A stretch of 64,000 bases of DNA from JAHEDH01 sp963745865 (GTDB lineage: Bacteria > Actinomycetota > Acidimicrobiia > Spongiisociales > ZC4RG35). The notes under the pieces are model-generated. The model worked only from the letters and a program-made list of their open reading frames with translations. It was not told the origin of the DNA and ran no database searches. Of this stretch, positions 53,069 through 63,701 are shown piece after piece. A program made the translations under genes and the position numbers. The stretch covers positions 62,001 to 126,000 of the forward strand of contig CAVUYZ010000005.1 in assembly GCA_963745865.1 (NCBI GenBank). The letters run 5' to 3'. Numbering within the stretch: the first letter of the stretch is position 1; every line of letters begins with the position of its first letter.

Positions 53069-53639
53069 ATTCGCATCGCCATTCTCATCTCCGGATCCGG
53101 CAGCAACATGGAAGCGATCGCCGACCATGTCGCCGAGGTCGACGACATCGAGGTCGGTGTCGTGCTGTCCGACCGGAGCCAGCGCCGCAGGGCTCGGTAA
53201 GGCCGAGGCTCAAGGGGATCGCCACCTCGGTCGTCGACTGGAGCGCGTTCGCCGACCGGCCGTCGTTCACCCAGGCAGTGTGCGATGCGGTCGAGGCTGC
53301 CGGCTGCGAGATCGTGGTGTTGGCCGGGTTCATGAGGATCCTCAGCGCAGACGGCGGTGCAGCGGTTCCCCGACCGGATCATCAACATCCACCCCTCGCT
53401 CCTCCCGTCATTCCCCGGCGCTCATGCCGTCGAGGAGGCGTTGGAGCACGGGGTCGGGTGGACGGGTGTGACCATCCACATCGTCGACGAGCTCGTGGAC
53501 CACGGTCCGATCCTCCGCCAGGAGCCGGTGGCCATCGAGCCGGGTGACACCGGTCGACTCGCTGCACTCCCGGATTCAGGCCGTGGAACATCGGATCTAC
53601 CCTGAGACCGTGATCGCTTTCGCCCGTCGCCAGTCATGA
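53069..53639 (+). CDS. purN: Phosphoribosylglycinamide formyltransferase, four frameshifts
   Basis: Purine step 3, using 10-formyl-tetrahydrofolate. Segments in successive frames are IRIAILISGSGSNMEAIAD, GASAAGLGKAEAQ (from about 53178), GIATSVVDWSAFADRPSF through VLAGFMRIL (from about 53215), VQRFPDRIINIHPSLLPSFPGAHA (from about 53350, with the catalytic Asn-His region) and VDSLHSRIQAVEHRIYPETVI (from about 53555). The stop at 53639 overlaps purH. Every break needs removal of one base. The likely first codon is ATT at 53069, 8 bases after GGGAGG; no ATG, GTG or TTG is available in frame. That is either a rare ATT start or a base error. Confidence 0.75.
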
Positions 53640-55190
53640 CCAGAATCGCTGTGGATCGGGCGCTCGTGTCCGTATCGGACAAGACGGGTCTGGTCGAGTT
53701 CGTTCGTCGCCTCGTCGATGCCGGCGTTGAGATCGTGTCGTCAGGTGGGACCGCCGCGGCCATCGACGCCGCCGGCCTCCCCGTCACCGCCGTCTCCGAC
53801 GTGACTGGATCCCCCGAGATCCTCGGAGGGCGAGTCAAGACGTTGCATCCCCGGATCCATGGCGGGATCCTGGCGGATCTCGCACAGCAGGATCACCAGG
53901 ACGACCTCGCCACCGAGGAGATCGCACCGTTCCAGCTCGTGGTCTCGAACCTGTACCCATTCCAGCAAACGGTGATGCGGCGCGATGCGACCAGCGACGA
54001 GATCATCGAGCAGATCGACATCGGTGGACCGGCGATGGTGCGAGCTGCCGCGAAGAATCACGCATGGGTGGGGATCGTCACCGAGCCCCGAGCAGTACGA
54101 CGCGGTCGCAGCTGCGGTCGAGGCCGGCGGCCTCGAGGACACGATGCGCCAGGACCTGGCCAAAGCCGCGTTCTTCCACACCGCCAGCTACGACGCCGCC
54201 ATCGTCTCCTGGCTCGAACGGACCGATGACGGACTGCCAGACCGGATGGCCATCACCCTGGAGCGGGATCCCGTGCCTCTCAAGTACGGCGAGAACCCTC
54301 ATCAGGCAGCTGCTCGATACACAGAGCCAGGCCATGTCACCTGGTGGGAGGAGGCCGTTCAGCTCGGTGGCCCCGCAGCCAGCTATCTGAACGTGTACGA
54401 CACCGATGCTGCGTGGAATCTGGTCCACGACCTCGCTGCCACGTCCGGCGATCAGGCAGTGGTCATCATGAAGCACGCCAACGCCTGTGGTGCGGCAGTG
54501 GGTTCGCCGCTCGATGAGACCTACTGGCGGGCATACGAATGCGACCCGCGGTCGGCGTTCGGTGGCATCGTGGCGTTCAGCGCCCCTGTCGACGGGCCAA
54601 CGGTGGCGAGAATCGAGGAAGCCGCCCAGGCAGATGTGATCATCGCTCCGTCCTTCGAGCCAGGCGTGGTGGAGCGGATCCAACAGCGACGCAAGAACAC
54701 CAGGGTCTTTTCCGCCCCGCCACCCCAGCAGAATCCGATTCACCATCGGCCGATCAGTGCCGGGTGGCTCGCCCAGGAGAACTACGGATTCGGATCAGAT
54801 CCGGCGTCGTGGAGGGTCGTCAGCGAACGCCCGGTGTCCCAACAGGAGATGGCCGACGCCGTCCTCGCCTGGCGGGTGTGCGGTGCGACGACGTCCAACG
54901 CCATCGTGATCGTCAAGGACGGTGTCGCCTGGGGGATCGGGGCCGGCCAGCAGAACCGGGTTGAAGCCGGCCAGATCGCCCGTGACAAGGCGGATGGCAG
55001 GGGCACCGGCGGCGCCCTCGCCAGCGACGCGTTCTTCCCGTTCCCGGACGGCATCGACGTGGCTGCCGAAGCCGGTGTCTCGGTGGTCGTCCAACCGGGG
55101 GGCTCGATCCGCGATGACCAGGTGATATCGAGAGCCAACGAGCTCGGCATCTCGATGGTTCTCACCGACGAACGCCAGTTCCGGCACTGA
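53636..55190 (+). CDS. purH: Bifunctional AICAR formyltransferase/IMP cyclohydrolase, one frameshift
   Basis: Final two steps of IMP synthesis. The N-terminal cyclohydrolase part has ALVSVSDKTGLVEF, GRVKTLHPRIHGGIL and NLYPFQQTV. The formyltransferase part has LKYGENPHQAA, MKHANACGAA and the C-terminal GGSIRDDQVI. At about 54085 (GAGCCCCGAG) a four-C run should be three: removing one C joins VTEP to EQYDAVAAAVEAGGLED. The joined protein is about 517 residues, as usual. Its ATG overlaps the purN stop and its stop overlaps the folD ATG. Confidence 0.93.
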
Positions 55191-56035
55191 TGTCCGCTCT
55201 GCTGCTCGACGGGAAGGCCGTTGCCGCCGAGGTGAAGCGTGAGGTCGCCAAGCGGGTCACAGACCTCGGGACCGAGGTCGGCCTCGCCACGATCCTGGTA
55301 GGGGACGACCCCGCTTCGCACGTCTATGTCAGGAACAAGCGTCGGACCGCCGAGGCAGTTGGGATCACCTCGCATCATCATGATCTCCCGGCGACTGCGA
55401 CGCAGGACGACGTCGAAACTCTCATCCGCGATCTCTCGTCCGATCCTGCGATCCATGGGATCCTCCTCCAGCTTCCGCTTCCCAACGGCTTGGACGGCGA
55501 GGCAGCCGTCGAGTTGATCGATCCCGCCAAGGACGCCGACGGGCTCCATCCCCGGAGCCTGGGACGTCTGATCCTCGATCGTCCGACGATGACGCCGTGT
55601 ACACCCTCCGGGGTGGTGCGGATCCTCGATCACTACGGGATCGCCACGAGCGGTGCGAATGTCGTGATCGTGGGCCGCTCGTTTCTCGTCGGCCGTCCCT
55701 TGGCGGTGATGCTGGGAGTGAAGGGGAGGGACGCGACGGTGACACTTGCGCATTCGCGGACTCGTGACCTCGCTGATCTCTGCCGCTCAGCCGACATCCT
55801 GGTCGCGGCGGTGGGGCAGCCGGAGATGATCCGGGCCGATTGGGTCAAACCCGGTGCGGCCGTCATCGACGTCGGAATCAACCGGACCGAGCAGGGGCTC
55901 GTCGGCGATGTGGCATTCGACGAGGTGAGCGAGGTGGCGGGTGCGATCACTCCCGTTCCCGGCGGCGTCGGACCCATGACCATCGCCATGTTGATGTCGA
56001 ACACCGTGAAAGCGGCCGAGCTGGCGCGAACCTGA
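55190..56035 (+). CDS. folD: Methylenetetrahydrofolate dehydrogenase/cyclohydrolase FolD
   Basis: Makes 10-formyl-tetrahydrofolate, the cofactor both PurN and PurH need, which explains the gene order. The 281-residue protein has YVRNKRRTAEAVGI (catalytic Lys) and IHGILLQLPLPNGLDGEAAVELIDPAKDADGLHP. The Rossmann dinucleotide site VIVGRSFLVGRPLAVML follows, and GGVGPMTIAMLMSNT is near the end. The start ATG at 55190 overlaps the purH stop. The frame is intact. Confidence 0.95.
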   Translation: MSALLLDGKAVAAEVKREVAKRVTDLGTEVGLATILVGDDPASHVYVRNKRRTAEAVGITSHHHDLPATATQDDVETLIRDLSSDPAIHGILLQLPLPNGLDGEAAVELIDPAKDADGLHPRSLGRLILDRPTMTPCTPSGVVRILDHYGIATSGANVVIVGRSFLVGRPLAVMLGVKGRDATVTLAHSRTRDLADLCRSADILVAAVGQPEMIRADWVKPGAAVIDVGINRTEQGLVGDVAFDEVSEVAGAITPVPGGVGPMTIAMLMSNTVKAAELART

Positions 56036-56146
56036 CTCGAACCGGATTCTCTTCGGTGGCGGGGGCTCCCACACGGTTTTCGCTCGGGTGGGCGCACTGT
56101 GTGTGGGATCGCCCGCAGCTTACGGGCCGTTCCACCCGGCCATCGA

Positions 56147-57257
56147 TCACCCGGAGCTGGGGGTAGGGAGCTCCGCCACGGGACACGAGGTGATGTACTC
56201 GCTCCGTCGGGGCTCGCCCGAGATCGGCACACTTAATATGCTCGGCGGCGATGGAACCCGCAGAGTATGACTGGGTTGTCGGCGTCCGTCGGCCCCCGTC
56301 GACCAGTGACGGATGATGGATCTGGGCCCAGCGGACGCGGTCCACTCGGGAGCAATCGGCACCGCCATCCCTCGCCCAACGAGTTCGACCGAGCCAGGGG
56401 AATCGACCGCGTGGTTCGTCCGACCCCGACGGTTCCCTTTCCTGGTTCCTCGATGGCGAGCTGCAGTCGGGCGTCGCACGTCAGTCGCTCGAGCGTCTGA
56501 TTGGAAATGAGCGGGCCGTCGACCAAACGGGCCGCATCGTCGGAGGTGCCGAGCAGCCTGAACGGTGGTAGCGACGGATGGTGGCTCGCTCGTGGTCGGA
56601 GTCGTCCACCGCGTCTGTGATGCGATCTCGACGAGGGCATCGCCATGGCGGTCTCGTCGCGGTCGCCGCACTGGCCGTGTCGTGGGTCGCTCCTCGACGC
56701 GGCCAGGTGACAGGCATCTCTCACGGGCTGTCGCGAGCTCGGCGATCGTCCATCGGTGGGCGTCCTCGCCGTCCCGGGTCGGCGCCGACCGGAGTTGGCA
56801 GGAGCAACGACGCCCGACCGCCTCTGGTCGGGCCATGGCGGCCAGGTAGGCGTCGGCGTCCACCTGGCCACTGACGATGGCCCTCGAGCTGGTCCCATGG
56901 AGCCTCCAATCCGAACAACGCCTCACCGCAGGCACGGCTGCAGTCCCCAGCGGTGGTGGTGGATGGCGGCATGCGATCTGGGACCTTTACCGGTATCGAG
57001 CCAGTGGCCCATCGATGGTCGCCTGCGTCTGCCAGAAGCTCTCGTCGTCGGCAGCGGCCACGGCGTCGAGCAACTCCAGCCTCCGTTGGTTCTCGGCGAC
57101 GGGATGGTCGAATTGGGCAATGCGCTCGGTGTGGCGGTCGGTGGGAGCGGGTGGGGAGGTCCGGGTGGCGTGTGGGTCGTGCTCGCCGCCGGTCGGCTGT
57201 CGGCAGCTCTCGCTCAAGTCCTCGACGATCGGTCGCCCTCATCGAAATTGCGACCAT
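56147..57257 (-). pseudogene. DUF222/HNH endonuclease (13E12-type) gene, many frameshifts
   Basis: This 1.3-kb gap between folD and icd has no long clean gene. On the minus strand, frame-hopping recovers a DUF222 plus HNH protein. N-terminal pieces are SESCRQPTGGEHDP (57217-57175 region), ENQRRLELLDAVAAADDESFW, and MGHWL. The middle part contains QVDADAYLAAMARPEAVG and TIAELATARE. The late conserved run LVDGPLISNQTLERLTCDARLQLAIEEPGKGTVGVGRTTRSIP is clean at 56403-56540. HNH pieces follow as RVRWAQIHH, RHWSTG and PTDADNPVILCGFH. At least five frame changes are needed, more per kilobase than elsewhere. Real decay is therefore possible, but sequence error cannot be excluded. The start may be ATG 57257. 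Such genes often occur in many copies per actinobacterial genome. Confidence 0.6.
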
Positions 57258-57351
57258 GATGACAGCCCCTTCGGCGTCACCGACTCGGGCGGTGTCACCG
57301 GGGTGGATTAATGTCGATGGGACTGACCGAACGCACCACAAGGAGCTCCAC

Positions 57352-58555
<1,204 letters not shown>

Positions 58556-58608
58556 CCCGAGCCGTGAGCGTCGGTTCGGACCCGCTCCAGGGGCTGATCG
58601 CGAATCCC

Positions 58609-58651
58609 CCCTGCGTTCGCAGGGCGAACGCCGTCCCCCCACAGGGGGGAC
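58609..58651. terminator. Two adjacent perfect hairpins after icd
   Basis: CCCTGCG-TT-CGCAGGG (58609-58624) is a 7-base-pair stem. GTCCCCCC-ACA-GGGGGGAC (58633-58651) is an 8-base-pair stem. Both are perfect. They sit 54-96 bases after the icd stop and just before the VOC gene start at 58674. No U-run follows, only AAACAGAC, so a factor-independent terminator without a tail, an RNA-stability element or a protein site are all possible. Confidence 0.5.
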
Positions 58652-58673
58652 AAACAGACCTCGGTGACAGACG

Positions 58674-59429
58674 GTGAGGCTCGATCATGTGGCGGTGGCG
58701 GTGGAGGATCACCGGCCGGCGCTGGCAGCGTTGACGGGGGAGCTGGGTGGCCTGCTGATCAGTGGTGGGGCTCCGCCACGATCCGGCTTCCGGTCGCTGC
58801 AGGTGCGGCTCGGGCGGGGCACCGACGGCATGACCGTCGAGGTCCTCGAACCGGTTGACGTCCATCACAACGATTTCCTCGAGCGGTTCCTCGCATCGAA
58901 TGGGGCCGGACCGCATCACGTGACCTTCAAGACCGATGACATCGAGGCTGAGCTGGCTCGGCTGCGCGGTGTGGGGATCGAACCGGTTGGGATCAACTTC
59001 GACGATCCGTTCTGGCAGGAGATGTTCATTCACCCCAAGGACGCACACGGGACGGTGATCCAGATCGCTCAGAGCGACGCGGTCTATGCGCCGATCGACG
59101 AGCGGCTCGCCGGCCTCCCCGACACGCTGGAGCTCTTTCACGGTGTCGCCTGGTGGGACAGCTCGGCGGTCAGCGAGCCGGCAGGCGACCCGGTCATCCT
59201 CGAACGCATCGTCATCGAGACCCCGGATCGCACGACCGGGGACGCCTTCTACTCGACGGTTCTCGGATCTGAGCACAGGTCCTTCGCCGCCCACTCGGAT
59301 CATCGGTGGTCGGGAGGGTTGATACGACTGGTGGATGCCGATGTCGACCGTCCTCGGGTCGGGTGGCTCGAGACGTCCGGCGGCTCCGCGACGATCGCCG
59401 GCACGAGGTTCGTCGGTGCCAAGGGCTGA
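58674..59429 (+). CDS. VOC-superfamily (glyoxalase/epimerase-like) protein with two repeats
   Basis: A 251-residue protein of two vicinal-oxygen-chelate modules. The first (residues 1-125) has LDHVAVAVEDH with the metal-type His, GPHHVTFKTDDIEAELARLR, and a final VIQIAQ where the metal Glu would be expected. The second (about 140-245) is more diverged (ILERIVIETPDRTTGDAFYSTVLG). The first module resembles methylmalonyl-CoA epimerases and bleomycin-resistance type proteins. Because the usual last metal ligand is unclear, the activity is open. The start is GTG 58674. It lies 22 bases before the NrtR-like gene on the same strand. Confidence 0.7.
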   Translation: MRLDHVAVAVEDHRPALAALTGELGGLLISGGAPPRSGFRSLQVRLGRGTDGMTVEVLEPVDVHHNDFLERFLASNGAGPHHVTFKTDDIEAELARLRGVGIEPVGINFDDPFWQEMFIHPKDAHGTVIQIAQSDAVYAPIDERLAGLPDTLELFHGVAWWDSSAVSEPAGDPVILERIVIETPDRTTGDAFYSTVLGSEHRSFAAHSDHRWSGGLIRLVDADVDRPRVGWLETSGGSATIAGTRFVGAKG

Positions 59430-59451
59430 ATCGGGTCCCGGCGTGGAGGTG

Positions 59452-60313
59452 ATGCTTGAGGCGGTGATCGTCGCTGTGACCGATGACCGACCCCGAATCC
59501 TGACGATCGACACCCCCGATGGCTTGTTGTTGCCGTCCGGCCCGCTCGATGTCGACGGCGACCGAAGCCTCGACCTCGGCGATGCGTCGACTGATCGACG
59601 AGCAGACGGGTCTCGACGCCGAGTATGTCGAGCAGCTCTACACCTTTGGTGACCGGAGTCGTGCCCGACCCCGCGTCAGCCAGGAGATCCGGTCGCTCGG
59701 CGTCGGGTATCTCGTCTTGACCCGTGAGGCATCGACGACGGCCCGATGGATCGATTGGTACCACCTGTTTCCGTGGGAGGACCGGCGGGCGGAGATGGAC
59801 GACGATTCCGTTCTCGCACGGATCGGGGAGTGGTCGTCGCAGTCGAGCGAACGAGCCCAGCGCGCCCAGATCGCATTCGGCCTCGGGGAGACGCCGTGGG
59901 ACGGGGTTCGGGCGCTCGACCGGTACGAACTGCTCTACGAAGCCCGTCTCGTCCCCGAGTGGTACATCGACCATGACGAGACGGTCGGCGGGGTCGTCGA
60001 CGGCCAGCGGATGGGGCGGGATCATCGACGGGTCGCAGCGACGGCACTGTCGCGGTTGCGGGGCAAGCTCACCTATCGGCCGGTCGTGTTCGATCTGCTT
60101 CCCGAGACGTTCACGCTGTCGCATCTGCAGCGAACCGTCGAAGCCCTGGCCGGTCAGCGTCAGCACACCCAGAATTTCCGTCGGCTGGTCGAGCGCGAGG
60201 GTCTGGTCGAGGGGACGGGCGACCAGGCAACCACCGGCGGTCGTCCCGCCGAGCTGTTCCGTTTCCGCACCGGCGTGCTCACCGAGCGCCCGCGCACCGG
60301 ATTCAAGGCGTGA
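59452..60313 (+). CDS. NrtR-like regulator: degenerate NUDIX plus winged helix, one frameshift
   Basis: About 287 residues. The N-terminal NUDIX fold (MLEAVIVAVTDDRPRILTID) changes frame near 59575 to MRRLIDEQTGLDAEYVEQLYTFGD. The NUDIX box RRLIDEQTGL lacks two of the usual glutamates (E to L, E to Q), so it is probably not catalytic. The C-terminal region YRPVVFDLLPETFTLSHLQRTVEALAG with NFRRLVEREGLVEGTG and GGRPAELFRF is the winged-helix of NrtR. NrtR proteins repress NAD-synthesis genes and sense ADP-ribose or NAD-type ligands. nadABC start 67 bases downstream. Start: ATG 59452 with TGGAGGTG just before it. Confidence 0.8.
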
Positions 60314-60343
60314 GCGAGGGAATCGTTTCCCCGGGGCGTGGGT

Positions 60344-60379
60344 TATACTCAATTCGAGCAAAAGTGGAGTCTTCTCGAA
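60344..60379 (+). promoter_or_regulatory. nadABC promoter -10 and spanning inverted repeat (candidate NrtR operator)
   Basis: TATACT (60344-60349) is a strong -10 box 31 bases before the nadA ATG. Immediately downstream, TTCGAG (60353-60358) and CTCGAA (60374-60379) form a perfect 6-base inverted repeat with a 15-base spacer that covers the expected transcription start. A repressor bound here would block the promoter. Assignment to the NrtR-like protein is inferred from position only. I see no good -35. Confidence 0.45.
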
Positions 60380-60380
60380 C

Positions 60381-61355
60381 ATGGCCACAACACTGGAGAT
60401 CACGCCGCGAGGGAGTGTGCTCCCTGAAGCGGAGCGACTAGCCCTCCAACCGATCATCGACGACATCGAGCGCCTCAAGCGCGAGCGGAACGCCATCGTG
60501 GCCGCCCACAACTACATGACCCCCGACATCTTCGCCCTGGCGGCGGACATCACGGGGGATTCGCTGAAGCTGGCGGAGATGGCGAAGCACACCGAGGCGG
60601 ACGTGATCGTGCTCGCCGGGGTCGACTTCATGGCCGAGACCGCCAAGCTGGTCAACCCGGCCAAGACCATTCTGCTCCCCGACAAGCGAGCCGGGTGCTC
60701 GCTCGCCGACGGCATCACCGGTGCCGATGTGCGACGCCTCAAGGAGCAGTACCCCGGAGTCCCGGTCGTGACGTACGTCAATACCTCCGCCGACGTGAAA
60801 GCCGAGACGGACATCTGTTGCACCAGCGGGAACGCGGTTGCCGTCGTCGAGTCGCTGGGCGTCGATCGCGTCATCTTCCTCCCGGACCAATACCTCGGGA
60901 AGTACGTCGCCAGCCAGACCGACGTCGAGCTCATCCTGTGGGATGGAGCCTGCATGGTCCACGAGCGCTTCACCGGCGAAGAGATCCGCCAGCACCGACG
61001 GTCGCTGGGTGGGATCGCGGTCATCGCTCACCCAGAGTGTCCCCCTGACGTGCTGGAGGAGGCCGACTACGTCGGGTCCACCAACGGGATCATCAACTGG
61101 GTCCGGTCGAACCGGCCAGAGCAGGTGATGATGATCACCGAGTGCTCGATGGCGGACAACGTGGCGCTCGAGACCCCCGATGTCGAGTTCGTTCGCCCGT
61201 GCAATCTCTGTCCCCACATGAAACGGATCACACTCGACGGCATCAGGCACTCCCTCGAGACCATGACCCATCAGGTCGAGATCCCCGAGGAGATCGCGGT
61301 GCGGGCGAGGCGGGCCGTCGAACGCATGCTCGAGGTTGGTCGGAGCGAACAGTGA
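60381..61355 (+). CDS. nadA: Quinolinate synthase NadA
   Basis: Condenses iminoaspartate with dihydroxyacetone phosphate to quinolinate using a [4Fe-4S] cluster. The 324-residue protein has AAHNYMTPDIFALAADITGDSL, DKRAGCSLAD (first Cys), SADVKAETDICCTSGNA (second), and VRPCNLCPHMKR (third). LPDQYLGKYVA and AHPECPPDV are conserved substrate motifs. The start is ATG 60381. It overlaps nadB by 4 bases. Confidence 0.96.
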   Translation: MATTLEITPRGSVLPEAERLALQPIIDDIERLKRERNAIVAAHNYMTPDIFALAADITGDSLKLAEMAKHTEADVIVLAGVDFMAETAKLVNPAKTILLPDKRAGCSLADGITGADVRRLKEQYPGVPVVTYVNTSADVKAETDICCTSGNAVAVVESLGVDRVIFLPDQYLGKYVASQTDVELILWDGACMVHERFTGEEIRQHRRSLGGIAVIAHPECPPDVLEEADYVGSTNGIINWVRSNRPEQVMMITECSMADNVALETPDVEFVRPCNLCPHMKRITLDGIRHSLETMTHQVEIPEEIAVRARRAVERMLEVGRSEQ

Positions 61356-62867
61356 CCGTCGAGCGTGTCGCAGTCGGCACGCCGTTGGTCGTCGGATCCG
61401 GGGTCGCGGGACTCTCGGTCGCGCTGGGGCTGCCTCGTTCTACGGTGCTGACCGTCGGCTCGCTCGGGTCGACCGGGTGGGCACAGGGCGGCATCGCCGC
61501 GGCGATGGGACCTGACGACACCGCCCAACTCCATGCTTCCGACACCATGACCGTCTCCGGGGGGTTGGCGGTGCAGCGGGCCGTCGAAGTCCTCACCGAG
61601 GGCGGGGCGGATGCGATCGAGCGCCTGATCGAACTCGGAGCGCACTTCGACGTCGAAGACACCGGAGCGCTCAAGTTGGGGCGTGAAGCGGGTCATCAGC
61701 GGCGCAGGATCGTCCATGCCGACGGTGATGCCACCGGGGCGGAGGTGCAGCGAACGCTGTCGGGTGCAGCCGATGCAGCCGAGACCGTCGAGGTGCTCGA
61801 AGGGTGGCGGATGATCGACCTGCTGCGCGACGAGTCCGGCGTCACCGGAGTGCTGGCGGTGGACGAGTCCGGCCGGCGGGTGGCGTTCGATGCCCCATCC
61901 GTGGTGGTTGCGACCGGAGGCATCGGACAGATCTATCGGTACACCACCAATCCGATCGGCGTCACCGGCGACGGCATCGCGGTGGCGTCACGGGTGGGCG
62001 CGCGTCTGGCCGACCTCGAGTTCGTCCAGTTCCACCCAACGGCGCTGATGGTCGGCCGTGACCCGATGCCGCTGCTGACCGAGGCGCTCAGGGGTGAAGG
62101 AGCGATCCTGGTGGACGACCAGGGTCGACGGTTCATGCTCCAGCACCATCCGGACGCCGAGTTGGCGCCGAGGGACGTGGTGGCCCGGGCGATCTGGTGG
62201 CAACACGACAAGAGTGCCGGCGCATACCTCGATGCCCGATCGATCGAGAACATCCCGAGCCGATTCCCGACGGTGTTCGGTCTGGCCACCGACAGCGGCC
62301 TGGACCCGCGCACCGACCTGCTTCCGGTGTCGCCGGCCGCGCACTACCACATGGGTGGAATCGACGCCGGGTCGTCGGGAAGGACCTCTGTGCCCGGCCT
62401 GTGGGCGGTCGGGGAGGTATCGTCGACCGGTGTCCATGGTGCCAATCGCCTCGCGTCGAACTCACTGCTCGAGGGCCTCGTCTTCGGGGCCCTGGTCGCC
62501 GCTGACGTCTCAGCGTGACGGGTCAGGCGACCCGAGAGCGGGGGCGTGGACGCCGGGGATCGAGGATGTCTCGGTCGATCCGGGCGTCGAGATCGCAGCG
62601 GTCAGGCAGCTGATGTGGGATCGCGTGGGCTTGGTTCGCACAGGACCGGGGTTGTGGGACGCCCGCAACACGTTGTTGGCGATGCGTGAGGCGCTCGAGA
62701 CGTCGGTTCCCGGACGGGTGGCCTACGACGTTGCGTCTCTGCTCGTTGCAGCCGCACTCCGCCGGTCGGAGTCCCGGGGTGGCCACTATCGGGCCGACTA
62801 CCCCGAATCTGATCCGTTCCAGGCGGTCCGCAATCTGGTGGAGCCGATCCCGGTGCCGGTCGCATGA
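61352..62867 (+). CDS. nadB: L-aspartate oxidase NadB, one frameshift
   Basis: FAD enzyme that oxidises aspartate to iminoaspartate for NadA. VVGSGVAGLSVALGL is the FAD loop, and STGWAQGGIAAAM, QFHPTALM, HYHMGGI and GEVSSTGVHGANRLASNSLLEGLVFGA are diagnostic. The printed frame stops at 62518. Removing one base near 62510-62518 joins it to DGSGDPRAGAW and the C-terminal helical domain (RQLMWDRVGLVRTGPGL and RRSESRGGHYRADYPE), ending at 62867. The joined length of about 505 residues is normal. The start is GTG 61352 in the nadA end. Confidence 0.93.
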
Positions 62868-63701
62868 TCGACCCGCGACGATTCGACGGCTTGCTGAGGC
62901 TGGCGCTCGATGAAGACCTGGGAGCGGCCGGCGACCTCACGAGCGCGTCGATCTTCAGCTCCGAGCATCGCAGCACCGGCCAGGTGGTCGCCCGGCAGTC
63001 GGGGGTGATCGCAGGAGCATCGTTTGCCCGCCGGGTCTTCGAACTGATCGACGACCATTTGACGATCGAGGTCCTCGTCGGCGAGGGGGCCGACGGTCGA
63101 AGCGGGCACCGAGGTGATCGGGCTGTCGGGGTCGACCAAGAGCATCCTCTCGGCGGAGCGCACCGCCCTCAACATCCTCGGACGGTTGTCCGGTATCGCG
63201 ACGCTGACCGCAGAGATGGTCGAGTTGGTCGACGGGACCGGGACGATGGTGGCGGACACCCGCAAGACCACGCCGACCCTCCGAGCCCTGGAGAAGTACG
63301 CGGTACGGATGGGTGGCGGGTCGAACCACCGGTTCGGGCTGTTCGACACCGTGATGATCAAGGACAACCACATCATCGCCGCGGGCGGCATCGGCACTGC
63401 AGTCGCACTGGTCAGGGCGCACGTCGGTCACACCGTCAAGATCGAGGTCGAGGTGGACGACCTGGCGCAGTTGCGCGAGTTGTTGATCGTCGGAGCCGAC
63501 ATCGTGCTCCTCGACAACATGTCGATCGGCGAGATCGAGGATGCCGTCGAGATGATCGACGGCCGGATGATCGTCGAGGCGTCAGGCGGGGTCGACCGCG
63601 AGACGATCCGGAGCATCGCCGAGACCGGGGTGGATGTCATCAGCGTCGGTGCTCTCACCCACAGCGCCCCCAACTTCGACGTCGCCCTCGACATCGATTG
63701 A
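62864..63701 (+). CDS. nadC: Nicotinate-nucleotide pyrophosphorylase NadC, one frameshift
   Basis: Converts quinolinate and PRPP to nicotinate mononucleotide. The N-terminal LALDEDLGAAGDLTSASIF and the later ILSAERTALNILGRLSGIAT, DTRKTTPTLRALEKYAVRMGGGSNHRFGL, IKDNHI and VEASGGV are family motifs. At about 63093 (GACGGTCGAAG) one extra G separates EGAD from VEAGTEVIGLSGSTKS. The joined length is about 278 residues, normal. The ATG at 62864 overlaps nadB. Confidence 0.94.
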
